Source: Paenibacillus amylolyticus (lineage in GTDB: Bacteria > Bacillota > Bacilli > Paenibacillales > Paenibacillaceae). Taken from it: a stretch of DNA of 64,000 nucleotides. The stretch covers positions 104,669 through 168,668 of the forward strand of contig NZ_RIAS01000016.1 in the NCBI RefSeq assembly GCF_003719335.1. The letters are read 5' to 3'. The position numbers were made by a program, and so were the translations under genes. This document shows positions 1 to 7,975 of this stretch, one piece after another. Position 1 is the stretch's first letter, and each line of letters opens with the position of its first letter. The notes under the pieces were generated by a model, which saw only the letters and a program-made list of their open reading frames with translations, had not been told where the DNA came from and searched no databases.

Positions 1-1
1 T

Positions 2-67
2 GGCTTAAGCCTGGCGATTATCATACTGGTTTTTGCCGGGTCATGGCTCGTGAACTTCTTTGGATGA
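2..67 (+). CDS. C-terminal end of a membrane permease (partial)
   Basis: Only the last 21 codons are inside the window. They encode a very hydrophobic helix ending in SWLVNFFG and then TGA. The next gene on the same strand encodes a YcgQ/TIGR03943-type protein. In Firmicutes that family is usually paired with a YcgR/UPF0718 permease encoded just upstream, so this tail is probably that permease. What is seen is a transmembrane-like C-terminus. The family assignment comes from the neighbour only. Confidence 0.5.
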   Translation, partial: GLSLAIIILVFAGSWLVNFFG

Positions 68-214
68 TTGAGGGGAAACTGGTTTGAGCTGAAAGAATAC
101 TTGATCTTTTCATTAACAGCATTAATCATTCATGCTATTAAGTATTTTCCCGGCTGGTACCTCATGATTTTGACATGATCCAGAAAGGATTCATATAAGA
201 AAGGAGTGCAGGTC

Positions 215-1213
215 ATGGCTCAAGCAAATCATGCGATGAACAAGAACTTTTTTTCAAAAAGGATACTTATTCAATGGCATACGCTCATTCGTGCAGGCTG
301 GATTGGCAGTCTGGCTGTGTATGTTATGCACCTCAAATCGAGCAACTCTCTACATTATTATTTGGTTCCTACGATGCAAAAGCTGCTTCTCGGTTGTGCC
401 GTTCCCCTCCTATTTATTGCTGTTATTATGGCATGGCATGCTTTTGGGAGTCGAAATGAATTCGAATGCGATTGTGAGCATGCTCCTCCTTCCGGCGTGA
501 TTCGCAGCTCCATGGTCTACGGTTTGATTGCTTTGCCACTATTGCTGGGTTTTCTACTACCAGATCAAGCTTTAGGCAGTTCGATGGCTAGTCAGAAAGG
601 AATGTCTTTGACGTATGCTCCACCTGAAATAAGGCGTAAAGACCCGCTGCCAGACGCGTCTGCAAAGTTGAGCGTGCAAGATTATACCGTTACGCAAGGC
701 ACAAAGCAGCAAAATGACAAGTTATCTGTGACACCTGCCAGTGTGCAGTTTGTGCCGCCGGATGAATACAGCCGCGAATTCGCGGAGCTGGCAGAAAAGT
801 TATACGTACAACCTGTCATCCAGGTGTATCCAGAGATATTCTCGGAAACCCTCGGCACCATTGATATGTTCCAGCGCCAATTCACAGGCAAAGAGATTAT
901 GCTGACCGGATTTGTATACCGGGACGATAACATGGAATATACCTCTCATTTTGCATTAGGACGTTTTCTCGTGATGTGCTGTCCAGCAGATGCGGCTCCT
1001 TTCGGCGTCATGATTCATATTCCGGATGCCAACAAGTTTGAGAAGGATAGTTGGGTACAGATCCGTGGTACCATTGGCTCGGCGCAAGTCGACGGTAAAG
1101 ATACGATGGAAATTCAGGCAACGTCCGTAACACCGATTAATCAGCCAGCTTCTCCTTATATTTACACCAATGCCGATTCCGTTAAGGCATATGATAAGAT
1201 CGTGAGTAAGTGA
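215..1213 (+). CDS. TIGR03943 / YcgQ-type membrane protein
   Basis: The protein has about 332 residues. It has two hydrophobic segments near residues 25-42 and 56-76, a Cys-rich juxtamembrane stretch (FECDCEH), a third membrane segment near 98-118, and then a long extracytoplasmic domain that contains a CC pair (LVMCCPADAAPFG). This layout matches the TIGR03943 family (B. subtilis YcgQ), which is found next to a UPF0718 permease and is often linked to metal homeostasis. The ATG at 215 is preferred over a GTG at 206 because AAGGAG (201-206) lies 8 bases before it. The biochemical role is not known. Co-function with the permease upstream is an inference from gene order. Confidence 0.8.
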   Translation: MAQANHAMNKNFFSKRILIQWHTLIRAGWIGSLAVYVMHLKSSNSLHYYLVPTMQKLLLGCAVPLLFIAVIMAWHAFGSRNEFECDCEHAPPSGVIRSSMVYGLIALPLLLGFLLPDQALGSSMASQKGMSLTYAPPEIRRKDPLPDASAKLSVQDYTVTQGTKQQNDKLSVTPASVQFVPPDEYSREFAELAEKLYVQPVIQVYPEIFSETLGTIDMFQRQFTGKEIMLTGFVYRDDNMEYTSHFALGRFLVMCCPADAAPFGVMIHIPDANKFEKDSWVQIRGTIGSAQVDGKDTMEIQATSVTPINQPASPYIYTNADSVKAYDKIVSK

Positions 1214-1690
1214 GTGAGAGAAAGTAGAGCATCATTGAGTTGAAGTGGAGCACTTTACGAAAAGATCGCCAGCACACTTCTATTTCTAACGATCTCAGAC
1301 GAGCTTATTTAGGTGAAAATAGGCTTTTGAAATTCTAACGATCACCAGAGAGCTTATTTTGCTAAAAACACAAGAAAAAGCCCTTTTTCACATCAAAATT
1401 CTAAAATAAGGTTTCCTGTGATCGTTAGAATATTTAAACGCGGGAAATAGCTCAAATAGCGTTCCTTGTGATCGTTAGAAAATTAATCTCATTGGATCGT
1501 TTTAGACGCTCCATTTGCACACAAGTTAGTAGCCGAGCTGATGATAATCATGATGATCATGACAATTTAAACTAACGAAGAGCGCCAAAGTAGCACTTTC
1601 ACGGTTTATAGAGAACCAGAACATTGGACTGAGGATTGTCGTATTATGTACTCAGCCGTGTTTCGAGTTTACGTGCACGTCGTCTCCTAA
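1214..1690. other. Non-coding stretch with inverted short repeats
   Basis: The interval between the YcgQ-type gene and pdp (about 690 bases including the terminator to the right) holds no convincing gene. Its left part carries four copies of a short repeat (listed separately). Its right part (about 1540-1560) has an AT-rich, partly palindromic run resembling a Fur-type box, but no gene starts beside it. Confidence 0.6.
1285..1480. repeat. Four copies of TTCTAACGATC in inverted arrangement
   Basis: Two forward copies start at 1285 and 1333 (the second reads TTCTAACGATCACCAGAGAG). Two reverse copies end at 1430 and 1480 (CTGTGATCGTTAGAA and CTTGTGATCGTTAGAA). Similarity continues beyond the core: the forward copies are followed by GAGCTTATTT and the reverse copies are preceded by AATAAGGTTTC or AATAGCGTTC. 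The RNA could therefore fold into one or two hairpins. The two-in, two-out layout suggests a small dispersed intergenic repeat rather than a CRISPR array, because spacing and orientation are irregular. Confidence 0.75.
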
Positions 1691-1691
1691 C

Positions 1692-1733
1692 AAAAAAAGA
1701 CGGGCAGATTAATACCTGCTCCGTCGTCTTTCA
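1692..1733. terminator. Hairpin between convergent genes
   Basis: An imperfect stem, AAGACGGGCAG pairing with CTGCTCCGTCGTCTT, is flanked by A-runs on the left and TTT on the right. It lies between the plus-strand YcgQ-type gene and the minus-strand pdp gene, so it may stop transcription from both sides. Confidence 0.55.
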
Positions 1734-1899
1734 TATATTATGTTCGCCTGTATGTTTACAAGTGTGTATCTACAACTGTGTGCCAGTAAGGGATCTCACG
1801 ACAGTTTTGTGGTAGTCTAGCGGACTGCCATCAGCAGGTAAGTCATGAGTGCATCGTTACCCTGCTTATCTATCCCGCTTATCTACGCAGCATATCCTT

Positions 1900-3201
1900 T
1901 TACTCCGTTACGATATCATGAACCAATACAGGTGCATCAGCATGATCTGCAATGGTGATGTTTTCCTTGATTTTCGCAATCACGGCATCGACATCTTCAC
2001 GATTCGCATGAATGGTTACCAGAGATTCACCGGCTTTCACTGAATCACCAACTTTTTTGTTCAGCATCAAACCAACCGCCAGATCGATCTCGGACTCTTT
2101 CGTTGCACGACCTGCACCAAGCAGCATGGCAGCCGTTCCGATCTCATCCGCAACGATCCCAGCTACATACCCGTCACGATCTGCTGGAACTTCGATTAGA
2201 TATTGTGCTTGCGGCAAGCGCTCTGGGTGGTCCACCACGGAAGCATCGCCGCCTTGGTTCGCCAAGAAATGTTTAAATTTCTCCAGCGCTTTACCATTCC
2301 GGATCACTTCTTTGAGTTTTTCTTCCGCTTGCTCCAGTGAATCAGCTTTACCTGCGAGGAACACCATCTGACGTCCCAGTGCCAGGCACAGTTCTTCCAG
2401 ATCTTTCGGACCTTTACCTTGCAGTGTAAGAATCGCTTCTTTGACTTCCAGAGCGTTACCGATGGCAAGACCCAATGGCTGAGACATGTCGGAGATAACC
2501 GCCATCGTTTTACGTCCTACATTGTTACCAATGCTAACCATAGCGTGTGCCAACTCTTTAGCATCTTCTGTTGTTTTCATAAATGCGCCCGCGCCTGTTT
2601 TTACGTCCAGGACGATCGCATCAGCACCTGCTGCAATTTTTTTGCTCATGATGGAGCTGGCGATCAATGGGATCGAGTTGACCGTTGCCGTTACGTCACG
2701 AAGTGCGTACAGCTTTTTGTCCGCAGGTGTCAGGTTGCCACTTTGACCGATAACCGCTACTTTGTGTTCGTTTACGAGACGAATAAACTCTTCTTTTTCC
2801 AGCTCAACGTGGAACCCAGCAACGGATTCCAGCTTGTCCGTAGTACCGCCTGTGTGTCCCAGACCACGACCAGACATCTTCGCAACAGGTACATCCAGTG
2901 CGGCAACAAGTGGCGCAAGTACCAGTGTCGTCGTGTCTCCCACTCCTCCAGTGGAGTGTTTGTCGACTTTAACACCTTCAATGGCAGAAAGATCGATCGT
3001 TTCGCCAGAGTTTACCATCGACATTGTCAGATCAGCACGTTCCTTATCCGTCATATCCTTGAAAAATACAGCCATCGCCCATGCGCTGACCTGATAATCC
3101 GGGATTTCTCCTTGTGTATATCCTTGAACGACGAAATCGATCTCTTCTGTAGTCAGTTCTTTTCCGTCACGTTTTTTAGCAATAATGTCTACCATTCTCA
3201 T
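1900..3201 (-). CDS. pdp: Pyrimidine-nucleoside phosphorylase
   Basis: The 433-residue protein begins MRMVDIIAKKRDGKELTTEE and has the expected length for the thymidine/pyrimidine-nucleoside phosphorylase family. It carries the conserved glycine-rich DKHSTGGVGDTTTLV and MSGRGLGHTGGT stretches near residues 80-120 and SGNLTPADKKLYALRDVTATV. It splits thymidine, deoxyuridine or uridine with phosphate to a base and (deoxy)ribose-1-phosphate in the cytoplasm. The ATG at 3201 was chosen because AAAGGAGAG lies just before it; an upstream in-frame extension runs into a palindromic intergenic element and is not believed. It is the last gene of the deoC-nupC-deoB-deoD-pdp group, so its sugar phosphate product can go to DeoB and DeoC. 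Confidence 0.95.
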   Translation of the reverse strand: MRMVDIIAKKRDGKELTTEEIDFVVQGYTQGEIPDYQVSAWAMAVFFKDMTDKERADLTMSMVNSGETIDLSAIEGVKVDKHSTGGVGDTTTLVLAPLVAALDVPVAKMSGRGLGHTGGTTDKLESVAGFHVELEKEEFIRLVNEHKVAVIGQSGNLTPADKKLYALRDVTATVNSIPLIASSIMSKKIAAGADAIVLDVKTGAGAFMKTTEDAKELAHAMVSIGNNVGRKTMAVISDMSQPLGLAIGNALEVKEAILTLQGKGPKDLEELCLALGRQMVFLAGKADSLEQAEEKLKEVIRNGKALEKFKHFLANQGGDASVVDHPERLPQAQYLIEVPADRDGYVAGIVADEIGTAAMLLGAGRATKESEIDLAVGLMLNKKVGDSVKAGESLVTIHANREDVDAVIAKIKENITIADHADAPVLVHDIVTE

Positions 3202-3414
3202 GATAATCTCTCCTTTTGTAAAATTGATTGTATAGAACACGTGTTGAGCGGGGCCGTTCCGGACCCGGATCGTTCTTTCGAGCGCTGTTGTCTCCAAATT
3301 TCTCTGAATCACCATTATCCATGGTTGAAATTCGGAGACAAAGGCGCACGCTTCGCTGCTCCAGAATCGATTCCGGTTCCTTCACTCCATGCTTCAACAC
3401 CAGTTTCGATAGGT
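3202..3414. repeat. Long imperfect palindrome between deoD and pdp
   Basis: Almost the whole gap is one inverted repeat. The left arm (about 3241-3302) and the reverse complement of the right arm (about 3325-3400) share ordered blocks: GTGTTGA, GGAxTCGxTTCT, GCGC and TTGTCTCCxAATTTC. Each arm is about 65-80 bases and the centre is near 3312-3322. It is more GC-rich than other gaps in the window. In the deo mRNA it would form one long hairpin. No stop-free frame in it resembles a protein. Confidence 0.75.
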
Positions 3415-4122
3415 TTACAGTGTAATTGCTGTATCCAACGCCACAACCATCATGTCGTTAAATGTTTTTTGTCGCTCTTCAGCTGAAGTTTCTTCGCCCG
3501 TCAGCAAGTGATCACTTACGGTCAGGATTGTCAAAGCGTTCACGCCAAATTTCGCAGCAATGGTGTACAGTGCTGTTGTTTCCATCTCCACGCCAAGCAC
3601 GCCGTGTTTCATCAATTTCTCAGTCACGGAACGGTCATCGCGATAGAAGGAATCGGAGCTAAATACGTTACCTACGTGGATTTTCATGCCTTTCGCAGTG
3701 GCACGGTCATAGGCTTCTTTCAACAACGAAAAAGTCGCAATTGGTGAAAAATCGTACCCACCGAAGACATGTTTGTTCATGCTGGAATCAGTACAAGCTG
3801 CTTGAGCAAGGATCACATCACGTACACGTACATGCTCCTGCATTCCTCCGCAAGTACCTACACGAATCAGGTTTTTTACACCATATTCGCTAATAAGCTC
3901 GTTCGCATAGATTGCGAAGGATGGAATCCCCATACCCGAACCTTGCACCGAAATCCGGTGACCTTGATATGTACCTGTGAAACCGAGCATGCCACGAACT
4001 TCGTTGTAACAAACAACGTCTTCCAGATACGTGTCAGCAATGTATTTCGCGCGCAGCGGATCTCCTGGCAGAAGGATCGTTTCTGCGATATCTCCTGGTT
4101 TTGCTCCGATATGTGTACTCAT
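3415..4122 (-). CDS. deoD: Purine-nucleoside phosphorylase, DeoD type
   Basis: The 235-residue protein starts MSTHIGAKPGDIAETILLPGDPLRAKYIAD, the classic hexameric DeoD N-terminus, and carries RVGTCGGMQ and the nucleoside-binding GVEMETTALY motif. Length equals the usual 233-236. It phosphorolyses (deoxy)adenosine, (deoxy)inosine or (deoxy)guanosine to base and sugar-1-phosphate. A GGAGGAGATTAC stretch precedes the ATG at 4122. It lies between deoB and pdp in a same-strand deoxynucleoside cluster, so purine and pyrimidine phosphorylases share the mutase and aldolase. Confidence 0.96.
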   Translation of the reverse strand: MSTHIGAKPGDIAETILLPGDPLRAKYIADTYLEDVVCYNEVRGMLGFTGTYQGHRISVQGSGMGIPSFAIYANELISEYGVKNLIRVGTCGGMQEHVRVRDVILAQAACTDSSMNKHVFGGYDFSPIATFSLLKEAYDRATAKGMKIHVGNVFSSDSFYRDDRSVTEKLMKHGVLGVEMETTALYTIAAKFGVNALTILTVSDHLLTGEETSAEERQKTFNDMMVVALDTAITL

Positions 4123-4301
4123 GTGTAATCTCCTCCGATATAGATGATCTGTAGTATGATATAGATGTCCTTGAATTCTGAAATTCGATTCTTTTTGATA
4201 TCAAGTTTTGTTGATGTCAGTAATATTAGGGTAGCTTATGCCACTCAAGTGTCCCAGAAATTACTTCGAGTTCGGCATCATGACACAGTGCGTCGCATCC
4301 A

Positions 4302-4356
4302 GACAGAGCAGGCACGTACAGGATCAACCCAACCATCCTGAAATGCCTTCTCTGTC
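4302..4356. repeat. Strong hairpin between deoB and deoD
   Basis: GACAGAG-c-AGGCA-cgta-CAGGAT pairs with ATCCTG-aaa-TGCCT-t-CTCTGTC around a 10-base loop, giving 18 pairs in three blocks. Weaker complementarity continues outward to about 4270 and 4385. There is no T-tract on either side, so it looks more like an RNA-processing or mobile palindromic element than a terminator. The rest of the 284-base gap shows nothing else. Confidence 0.7.
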
Positions 4357-4406
4357 CAAGACACTATTTAAAATGCATGTTCATTAAATTCACACCTGAA
4401 CGCAGT

Positions 4407-5585
4407 TTACTTCAACTCATTCAAGAAGCTTTTGCCGTACTCCGGTAATTTTACACCAAAGTTATCAGCCACGGTTGCACCAAGATCGGCAAACGTGCTA
4501 CGCAGTTCAATCTTTTTGCCCTCGCTGAAACGCGGGGAGTAAGCCAGCAGTGGTACATATTCACGCGTATGATCTGTGCCGCGATAGGTTGGATCATTAC
4601 CATGGTCAGCTGTAATCAGCAGCAGATCATCGTTTGTCATTTTCGCAAAAATCTCAGGTAAACGTGCATCATAATCTTCAAGAGCTTGCGCATAACCTTG
4701 TGGATCACGGCGGTGACCGTATAATGCATCGAAATCAACCAGGTTCAGGAAACTGAGTCCAGTGAACTCTTCGTCCAGCGTCTCAGACAACTTGTCCATC
4801 CCATCCATATTGGACACCGTACGAACAGCTTTTGTTACGCCTTCACCGTCATAAATGTCAGAGATTTTACCCAGAGCAATCACATCCAGACCGCTATCTT
4901 TCAATTCGTTCATCACCGTGCGTCCAAATGGCTTGAGCGCATAATCATGACGGTTCGCTGTACGCTTCCAGTTCCCCGCTTCACCAACGAACGGACGGGC
5001 AATAATGCGACCAAGCATGTACGGATCTTCAAGCGTGATTTCACGACAGAATTCACAGATCTCATACAGTTCTTTCAAAGGTACGACGTCTTCATGCGCT
5101 GCAATTTGCAGGACAGAGTCAGCTGACGTGTAAACGATTAGCGCGCCTGTTTCCACATGTTCCGCACCCAGTTCATCCAAAATCTCCGTGCCGCTGGCTG
5201 GTTTGTTACCAATGACCTTACGACCCGTTTTCTCTTCGATGCGCTGAATTAACTCATCCGGAAAGCCATTCTCGAACACACGGAAAGGTGTATCAATGTA
5301 TAACCCCATGATCTCCCAATGACCTGTCATCGTGTCTTTGCCTCGGGAAGCTTCCTGCATTTTGGTGTAATACGCTTTAGGTTTATCCGCCACAGGGATA
5401 CCTTGGATTTCTTCAATGTTGGAGAGTCCGAGACTTCCCATATTCGGCATGTTCAGACCACCACGCTCACGTGCAATATGACCCAACGTATCGACGTCAA
5501 AGTCATCAAATTCTGCTGCATCCGGCGCTTCTCCGATTCCTACAGAATCCATTACAATCAGATGTACTCTTTTGAATGTTGACAT
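4407..5585 (-). CDS. deoB: Phosphopentomutase
   Basis: The 392-residue protein belongs to the alkaline-phosphatase-fold metalloenzymes. It begins MSTFKRVHLIVMDSVGIGEAPDAAEF, with the metal-binding Asp and the family GIGxxPDA signature, and near the C-terminus has LLITADHGNDPTYRGTDHTRE with the second metal site. It interconverts (deoxy)ribose-1-phosphate and -5-phosphate, linking DeoD and Pdp to DeoC. AAGGAG lies 10 bases upstream of the start at 5585. Its place between nupC and deoD, all on the minus strand with a 37-base gap to nupC, supports one operon. Confidence 0.96.
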   Translation of the reverse strand: MSTFKRVHLIVMDSVGIGEAPDAAEFDDFDVDTLGHIARERGGLNMPNMGSLGLSNIEEIQGIPVADKPKAYYTKMQEASRGKDTMTGHWEIMGLYIDTPFRVFENGFPDELIQRIEEKTGRKVIGNKPASGTEILDELGAEHVETGALIVYTSADSVLQIAAHEDVVPLKELYEICEFCREITLEDPYMLGRIIARPFVGEAGNWKRTANRHDYALKPFGRTVMNELKDSGLDVIALGKISDIYDGEGVTKAVRTVSNMDGMDKLSETLDEEFTGLSFLNLVDFDALYGHRRDPQGYAQALEDYDARLPEIFAKMTNDDLLLITADHGNDPTYRGTDHTREYVPLLAYSPRFSEGKKIELRSTFADLGATVADNFGVKLPEYGKSFLNELK

Positions 5586-5622
5586 AAATTAAGCACTCCT
5601 TCCAGCTTCCATATTATCCGAC

Positions 5623-6813
5623 TTACAAAAACAGTCCAGTGATGATCGCAGACAGCACGCTAACCAGCGATGCACCGTAAAGCAGCTTCAGACCGAAGCG
5701 GGCCACCACATTGCCCTGTTTCTCATGAAGTCCCTTCACTGCACCGGCAATAATACCGATGGAGGAGAAGTTGGCGAAGGATACGAGGAAGACGGATACG
5801 ATTCCTGTTGTTCTGGCAGACAATCCCGTTTGCTCGCTCAAATTCAGCATCGCCACAAATTCGTTGGACACCATTTTGGTAGCCATAATACTGCCTGCCT
5901 GAATCGCTTCTTTCCAAGGGACACCCATAACAAAGGCAAAAGGTGCAAACACATACCCAAGCAGTTCCTGGAACGAAATACCGATTACAGCGCTAAATAT
6001 TCCGTTAATCAAGGCAATCAGGGCGACAAAACCGATCAGCATCGCCGCTACGACAATTGCTACTTTGAATCCGTCAAGAATGTATTCTCCCAGCATTTCG
6101 AAGAACGATTGTTTCTCTTCTTCCCGCACTTCCAATATATCTTCTTCCTCCGTAACCCGATACGGATTGACGATGGAAGCAATGATAAAACCGCCGAAAA
6201 GGTTAAGCACAAGCGCTGTCACTACATATTTCGGTTCAATCATTGTCATATAGGCGCCGACAATGGACATCGATACCGTGGACATTGCTGATGCACAGAG
6301 GGTATACAGCCGATGTTTCGGCAGTAGCCCGATTTGTTTTTTCACGGAGATGAACACTTCAGATTGCCCCAGAATGGCCGAAGCAACCGCATTATATGAT
6401 TCCAGCTTGCCCATTCCGTTGATTTTGCTTAGTACCAGACCAATATATTTTATAACAAAAGGTAAGATTCGGATATACTGCAGGATACCAATTAAGGCAG
6501 AGATGACCACAATCGGCATTAGCACAGTCAGGAAAAACGGACCACTCCCGCCTTCTGCTCCAATGTTTATAAGACCGCCGAAAACAAAGGTGATCCCTTC
6601 GGCTGCATAATCAAGCAAGTTCTTGAATACGGTGGAAAATCCGCCAATCAGCCATGTTCCCACTCCCGTATTCAGCAAAGCATAGGCCAGTACGATCTGT
6701 AAAACAATCATTACCGCAAGCGGTCGGTATCGAATCTGTTTCTTACCGTTACTGGCGATATAAGCCAGTCCAAAAACAACGAGTAAGCCAAGGATGGCAA
6801 TAAGGTATTTCAT
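5623..6813 (-). CDS. nupC: Concentrative nucleoside transporter, NupC family
   Basis: The 396-residue integral membrane protein begins MKYLIAILGLLVVFGLAYIAS. It has about ten hydrophobic segments with the family landmarks GILQYIRILPFVIKYIG, LGQSEVFISVK (GQSE motif near residue 150) and EFVAMLNL followed by SFANFSSIGI near residues 320-365. CNT transporters bring nucleosides in with protons or sodium. AAAGGAGAG lies 6 bases before the ATG at 6813, and the upstream in-frame extension has no site. It sits between deoC and deoB and probably feeds the phosphorylases encoded downstream. A cre-like site and the deoC terminator lie just upstream, so it may have its own catabolite-repressed promoter. 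Confidence 0.95.
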   Translation of the reverse strand: MKYLIAILGLLVVFGLAYIASNGKKQIRYRPLAVMIVLQIVLAYALLNTGVGTWLIGGFSTVFKNLLDYAAEGITFVFGGLINIGAEGGSGPFFLTVLMPIVVISALIGILQYIRILPFVIKYIGLVLSKINGMGKLESYNAVASAILGQSEVFISVKKQIGLLPKHRLYTLCASAMSTVSMSIVGAYMTMIEPKYVVTALVLNLFGGFIIASIVNPYRVTEEEDILEVREEEKQSFFEMLGEYILDGFKVAIVVAAMLIGFVALIALINGIFSAVIGISFQELLGYVFAPFAFVMGVPWKEAIQAGSIMATKMVSNEFVAMLNLSEQTGLSARTTGIVSVFLVSFANFSSIGIIAGAVKGLHEKQGNVVARFGLKLLYGASLVSVLSAIITGLFL

Positions 6814-6915
6814 GTGATCTCTCCTTTGAAGGTCGTTAATCCCGTTGTATAAACTGCTCAAAGGGTTACTGAATCTTATTTTGTGTCATTTCATAACATA
6901 TATTTCAGAAATTTT

Positions 6916-6929
6916 ATTAAGCGCTTACA
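6916..6929 (-). promoter_or_regulatory. cre-like site upstream of nupC
   Basis: Read on the minus strand the site is TGTAAGCGCTTAAT. It matches the CcpA consensus TGWAANCGNTNWCA at all but one fixed position. It lies about 100 bases upstream of the nupC start, which suggests carbon catabolite control of nucleoside uptake and the genes after it. Confidence 0.55.
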
Positions 6930-6960
6930 AACAACAGGATATATTACGTTTCATTATCAA

Positions 6961-7008
6961 GTAAAAAATGGCCCTGAACCCTGCCATGCATCTCAGGCAG
7001 AGTTCAGG
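6961..7008 (-). terminator. Intrinsic terminator after deoC
   Basis: On the minus strand CCTGAACTCTGCC and GGCAGGGTTCAGG form a stem around a 10-base loop, followed shortly by CCATTTTTTAC. It lies between the deoC stop and the nupC promoter region, so it probably attenuates read-through from deoC into nupC. Confidence 0.75.
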
Positions 7009-7021
7009 AGATTCACTCATT

Positions 7022-7693
7022 TTAGTAAGAAGAAGTGGACTGACCACCTTGCATGATTTTCACGCCTGAGCTTGCTCCGATTCGAGTAGCCCCTGCTTCG
7101 ATCATTTTCTGCATATCTTCGAGACTGCGTACGCCGCCGGATGCTTTAACACCTACGTCCGGACCAACGGTACGACGCATCAGTGCGATATCTTCCGAAG
7201 TTGCCCCGCCTGTGGAGAAACCTGTTGATGTTTTCACAAAATCTGCCCCGGCTCTAACAGCCGCTTGACAAGCACGTACTTTTTCATCATCTGTCAACAG
7301 ACAAGTTTCAATAATTACTTTCACCAAAGTACCTGCCGCAGCTTCAACAACAGCACGAATGTCCTGCTCTACCACATCATCTTTGCCATCTTTCAGCGCA
7401 CCGATATTAATGACCATGTCTACTTCTGTTGCACCTTTAGCGATAGCATCTTTCGTTTCAAATGCCTTCGTTTCGGAAGTAGATGCCCCCAGAGGGAAGC
7501 CAATGACTGTGCAGATATCTACGCCAGTGCCTTTTAGCTGCTCTGCAGCGTAAGATACCCAGCCCGGATTCACACATACAGATGCAAATTGGTACTGCTT
7601 CGCTTCTTCCGTCAGCTTGGTAAGCTCGTTGCGAGTTGCGTCTGCACGAAGCAACGTGTGGTCGATCATTTTAGCTAATTGTGGTGTAGTCAA
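7022..7693 (-). CDS. deoC: Deoxyribose-phosphate aldolase
   Basis: The 223-residue TIM-barrel class I aldolase has the N-terminal MIDHTLLRADAT motif, VCVNPGWVSYA, VIGFPLGA, the proton-relay EVDMVINIGALK, and the Schiff-base lysine motif ADFVKTSTGFSTGGAT, followed by VKASGGVRS. It splits 2-deoxyribose-5-phosphate to acetaldehyde and glyceraldehyde-3-phosphate. The start is a TTG at 7693 with GGGAGAG seven bases upstream; no ATG fits the conserved N-terminus. It is the first enzyme gene after deoR. The promoter and a candidate DeoR operator are recognisable upstream. Confidence 0.95.
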   Translation of the reverse strand: MTTPQLAKMIDHTLLRADATRNELTKLTEEAKQYQFASVCVNPGWVSYAAEQLKGTGVDICTVIGFPLGASTSETKAFETKDAIAKGATEVDMVINIGALKDGKDDVVEQDIRAVVEAAAGTLVKVIIETCLLTDDEKVRACQAAVRAGADFVKTSTGFSTGGATSEDIALMRRTVGPDVGVKASGGVRSLEDMQKMIEAGATRIGASSGVKIMQGGQSTSSY

Positions 7694-7736
7694 TTGAAAT
7701 CTCTCCCTTATCTGAACTGGTGAACTTTATATCCTT

Positions 7737-7765
7737 ACACTACCATGAACATATGTAAAAATCAA
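7737..7765 (-). promoter_or_regulatory. Candidate sigma-A promoter of deoC
   Basis: On the minus strand TTGATT (7760-7765) and TAGTGT (7737-7742) are separated by exactly 17 bases, about 45 bases upstream of the ribosome binding site. A TGAAC half-site (7746-7750) lies inside the spacer. Confidence 0.5.
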
Positions 7766-7767
7766 CT

Positions 7768-7781
7768 TGAACATTCGTTCA
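7768..7781. promoter_or_regulatory. Candidate DeoR operator TGAAC-N4-GTTCA
   Basis: TGAACATTCGTTCA is a perfect inverted repeat placed directly upstream of the deoC -35 element. Extra TGAAC half-sites occur at 7713, 7721, 7746 and near 7804. B. subtilis DeoR is known to use a palindrome plus direct-repeat half-sites at its dra promoter. The assignment to DeoR is an inference from position and layout. Confidence 0.5.
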
Positions 7782-7861
7782 TTCTTCATTTGTGGATCGA
7801 AAGGTGAACTTTGTGTTACACCAGAGGAAAATTCCTTCTTCCGTTTATTTTCTGCCTTACA

Positions 7862-7896
7862 AAGTAAAACATCCGCCCGGATATCATGGCAGATGT
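7862..7896 (-). terminator. Terminator after deoR
   Basis: On the minus strand ACATCTGCC pairs with GGCGGATGT (nine pairs, one wobble) around a 10-base loop, followed by TTTACTTT. It lies 80 bases after the deoR stop. Confidence 0.65.
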
Positions 7897-7975
7897 TGTC
7901 ATTGTTAAACTAAATATGAAGTTAGGCCGGTAAGAAGAGAATTCAGCCACATGTGTACTCATCCTCTATGCTTTT

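Noticed and set aside
1285..1480. CRISPR array
   Set aside because: Repeats are only about 11-20 bases, occur in both orientations, have irregular gaps and no cas genes are present.
1542..1556. Fur-box-like sequence TGATAATCATGATGA
   Set aside because: It resembles a 7-1-7 box but lies at the 3' end of one gene and far from any start, so a regulatory role is not supported.
3202..3315. N-terminal extension of pdp into the gap
   Set aside because: The extension would encode palindrome sequence, and the family N-terminus with a good ribosome binding site starts at 3201.
3176..3400. A 74-codon minus-strand frame across the deoD-pdp gap
   Set aside because: It is mostly made of the inverted repeat and the reverse frame of pdp, with no supporting start site.
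2419..3486. A 355-codon open frame on the plus strand opposite pdp
   Set aside because: It is a shadow of the pdp codons: low-complexity Cys/His/Arg-rich product, no ribosome binding site, no resemblance to a protein family, and it continues through the palindromic gap.
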